Part shown: positions 31,940-33,537 of the stretch, one piece after another
Layout: the number at the start of each line of letters is the position of its first letter
Position numbering within the stretch: the stretch's first letter is position 1
Position numbers and translations under genes: made by a program
Notes under the pieces: generated by a model
Seen by the model: only the letters and a program-made list of their open reading frames with translations
Told to the model about the DNA's origin: nothing
The model's database searches: none
DNA from: a marine actinobacterium MedAcidi-G3
Lineage (GTDB): Bacteria > Actinomycetota > Acidimicrobiia > Acidimicrobiales > Poriferisodalaceae
Assembly: GCA_000817105.1 (NCBI GenBank)
Contig: JUEP01000023.1
Coordinates: forward strand, 1-33,537
Length of the DNA stretch: 33,537 nucleotides
Reading direction: 5' to 3'

Positions 31940-33537
31940 CAGCGCTACTTGGGACAATCGGGGTAGCCATCGGATTTGTTGGGGCTCTTGGTGGAGTAAT
32001 CACCTTGATTGCAGCGTTGGCATCAAAACGAGAAGCGAACCACCGGAGAGCTGTAGCTTGGATCTTTTTGATGGCCGGGGGGTGCCTGATAGCGGTCCTA
32101 GCGATGGAAATAGGGCTGCTGAGTAATGATTTTTCTATGCAGTATGTAGCTTCGAATTCGACTCGTTCTACGCCTATGATCTACAAGATTGCCACCCTGT
32201 GGGGAGCGCTTGAAGGCTCCTTACTGCTGTGGGCGTTTGTGTTAAGCGGTTATGTCACCGCTGTAACCATCAGCTTTCGTCGCCAAATCCAAGACCGTCT
32301 TGTCGCTTGGGCTTTGCTGACCATCCTCGCCGTATGTGTTTTTTTCTTTGGCCTTCTCGTCGGACCTGCTGACCCATTCGGCACCTTGCCTGTTGCTCCT
32401 CTCGACGGAGAGGGATTAAATCCTCTCCTCAGGAATCACCCCCTCATGGCGATTCATCCCGTAATGCTGTATTTGGGGTATGTCGGATTCACTATTCCGT
32501 TTGGATTCGCCGTAGCTGCCTTGGTGACGGGTCGTCTGGGTGAAGGCTGGCTTGTATCGACACGTATCTGGACACTTATTGCATGGGTGAGTCTGACTAT
32601 TGGGATACTTCTTGGGGCCTGGTGGTCATACGAAGTATTGGGATGGGGTGGCTACTGGGCATGGGACCCAGTAGAAAACGCGTCATTTCTTCCCTGGTTG
32701 ACCGGAACAGCTTTCATCCATTCTGTGCTCGTTCAAGAACGACGCGGAATGTTACGGGTCTGGAATTTGTCGCTCCTGTTAACAACCTTTGCGTTGACAA
32801 TCTTTGGCACCTTCTTGACCCGTTCGGGAGTCATTGACTCAGTTCATGAATTCAGCGCGTCAAGTTTGGGGCCATTACTTCTCGGCTTTTTCGGCTTGAT
32901 CTTGGTTGTGTCGGTAGCACTTGTCGCTTGGCGAGGGGACGAACTTCGCTCTCCGGGTTCGATAGATTCTCCGCTGTCGCGCGAAGGAGCGTTTCTCGCA
33001 AATAATCTTTTGTTCACACTGTTTGCTTTTATTGTCCTCCTAGGAACAGTCTTCCCGCTAATAGTCGAAGCAATAAATGACGATCAGTTGGCAGTTGGAC
33101 GGCCCTATTTTGATCGGATGCTTCTGCCTATCGGTGTGGCGCTGCTCCTAGTAATGGGGATCGCCCCTGTGCTTACGTGGAGGTCAACCGCTGGTCAGAC
33201 CTTGGGCACTCGAGCGTTGGTCCCTGCTGCTGTAGGCGCGGCGGTGATGGTCTTGGCCCTCATGTTGGGTGCACAAGGACTGGGGCCTGTTCTAGGTATC
33301 GGACTTGGCGGTTTTGTAATTGGGTCTTCAGTCCGTCATCTCCTTCTCGCAGTGCTGCGAAATGGCTGGGCTGGTATCACAGGGCGCGCTGGCGGTGGGA
33401 TGGTCGCCCATATTGGAGTCGCTTTGCTTGCGTTCGGATTTATAGCAAGCACTTCGTTCAGCGAAGAAGGAGAATTTCAGCTGCGGCCAGGAGACCGAGG
33501 GTCGGTTGCTGGTCATGAAGTTACGTTCGTCGAGATA
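31936..33537 (+). CDS. ccmF: CcmF, haem lyase core of cytochrome c maturation (C-terminus outside window)
   Basis: 534 codons are present, and the frame is still open at the window edge. The start is GTG overlapping the ccmE stop (GTGA at 31936-31939). CcmF receives haem from CcmE and attaches it to apocytochrome c. The WWD domain WGGYWAWDPVENASFLPWL lies near residues 235-253, with the expected NHPLMAIHPVMLYLGYVG block at about 172-189 and the FGTFLTRSGVIDSVHEF block downstream. At least twelve hydrophobic helices are visible. Usual family length is about 600-680 residues, so a little over 100 are missing. CcmG and CcmH, if present, would follow. Confidence 0.93.
   Translation, partial: MTALLGTIGVAIGFVGALGGVITLIAALASKREANHRRAVAWIFLMAGGCLIAVLAMEIGLLSNDFSMQYVASNSTRSTPMIYKIATLWGALEGSLLLWAFVLSGYVTAVTISFRRQIQDRLVAWALLTILAVCVFFFGLLVGPADPFGTLPVAPLDGEGLNPLLRNHPLMAIHPVMLYLGYVGFTIPFGFAVAALVTGRLGEGWLVSTRIWTLIAWVSLTIGILLGAWWSYEVLGWGGYWAWDPVENASFLPWLTGTAFIHSVLVQERRGMLRVWNLSLLLTTFALTIFGTFLTRSGVIDSVHEFSASSLGPLLLGFFGLILVVSVALVAWRGDELRSPGSIDSPLSREGAFLANNLLFTLFAFIVLLGTVFPLIVEAINDDQLAVGRPYFDRMLLPIGVALLLVMGIAPVLTWRSTAGQTLGTRALVPAAVGAAVMVLALMLGAQGLGPVLGIGLGGFVIGSSVRHLLLAVLRNGWAGITGRAGGGMVAHIGVALLAFGFIASTSFSEEGEFQLRPGDRGSVAGHEVTFVEI

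Noticed and set aside
32583-33518. Two plus-strand frames (32583-32837 and 33177-33518) at the right end
   Set aside because: They are shadows inside ccmF, whose frame is continuous from 31936 to the window edge with WWD and other CcmF blocks.
1-33537. tRNA, rRNA, CRISPR, insertion sequence, prophage or attachment sites
   Set aside because: I read both strands for these and saw no tRNA-like cloverleaf ends, spaced repeats, transposase motifs or long terminal inverted repeats.

Overview
The window looks like a chromosomal segment of a free-living actinobacterium, most likely an Acidimicrobiia-type marine or freshwater lineage. This is inferred, not proven. The supporting signs are mid-range GC, a DUF5317 membrane protein, a YkuD transpeptidase carrying GYWLV/AFG surface repeats, a DUF3048 lipoprotein, CaiB/acyl-CoA metabolism genes, and frequent GTG/TTG starts. 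Many genes also carry a TANNNT -10 element only 6-8 bases before the start codon, which points to leaderless mRNAs. I see no rRNA, tRNA, CRISPR array, insertion sequence or phage gene.

Layout. (1) 1-2077, plus strand: the end of a phenylacetyl-CoA epoxygenase operon, ordered paaD, a TetR regulator, paaB, paaC, with ATGA overlaps. (2) 2078-4354, minus: a lone molybdenum hydroxylase large subunit (form II CoxL-like). (3) 4421-13638, plus: a cobalamin riboswitch followed by a compact run of ten genes. These are btuF, btuC, btuD, cobO, cobU, cobT, cobS, a PaaI-type thioesterase, a family 5 solute-binding lipoprotein and rsgA. The first seven form a coherent corrinoid uptake and salvage pathway: import, adenosylation, then nucleotide-loop assembly. 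(4) 13635-17542: two crotonase-fold genes (minus) alternating with a DUF3048 lipoprotein and an MscS channel (plus), with leaderless promoters packed between them. (5) 17555-21470, minus: valS and a secreted L,D-transpeptidase with a six-repeat domain. (6) 21628-25745, plus: a membrane protein with a degenerate GGDEF domain, an acyl-CoA dehydrogenase, a small unrecognised three-helix membrane protein with an odd upstream region, a strong terminator, and a zinc alcohol dehydrogenase. (7) 25756-28702, minus: DUF5317 plus a small membrane protein, then a TetR regulator and a CaiB CoA-transferase. (8) 28839-33537, plus: a stand-alone biotin carrier protein, then the cytochrome c maturation (system I) operon ccmABCDE and the first 534 codons of ccmF, which runs off the window.

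No gap between genes exceeds 300 bases. The longest are 23993-24189 (A-tract direct repeats, short upstream ORF), 24526-24713 (terminator and hairpin) and 21471-21627 (divergent leaderless promoters). I did not find a clearly new multi-gene system. The most useful observations are the recurring leaderless start module, the readable expression platform of the B12 riboswitch, a PaaC that keeps a full set of candidate diiron ligands, and the small membrane protein with its repeat-bearing leader.
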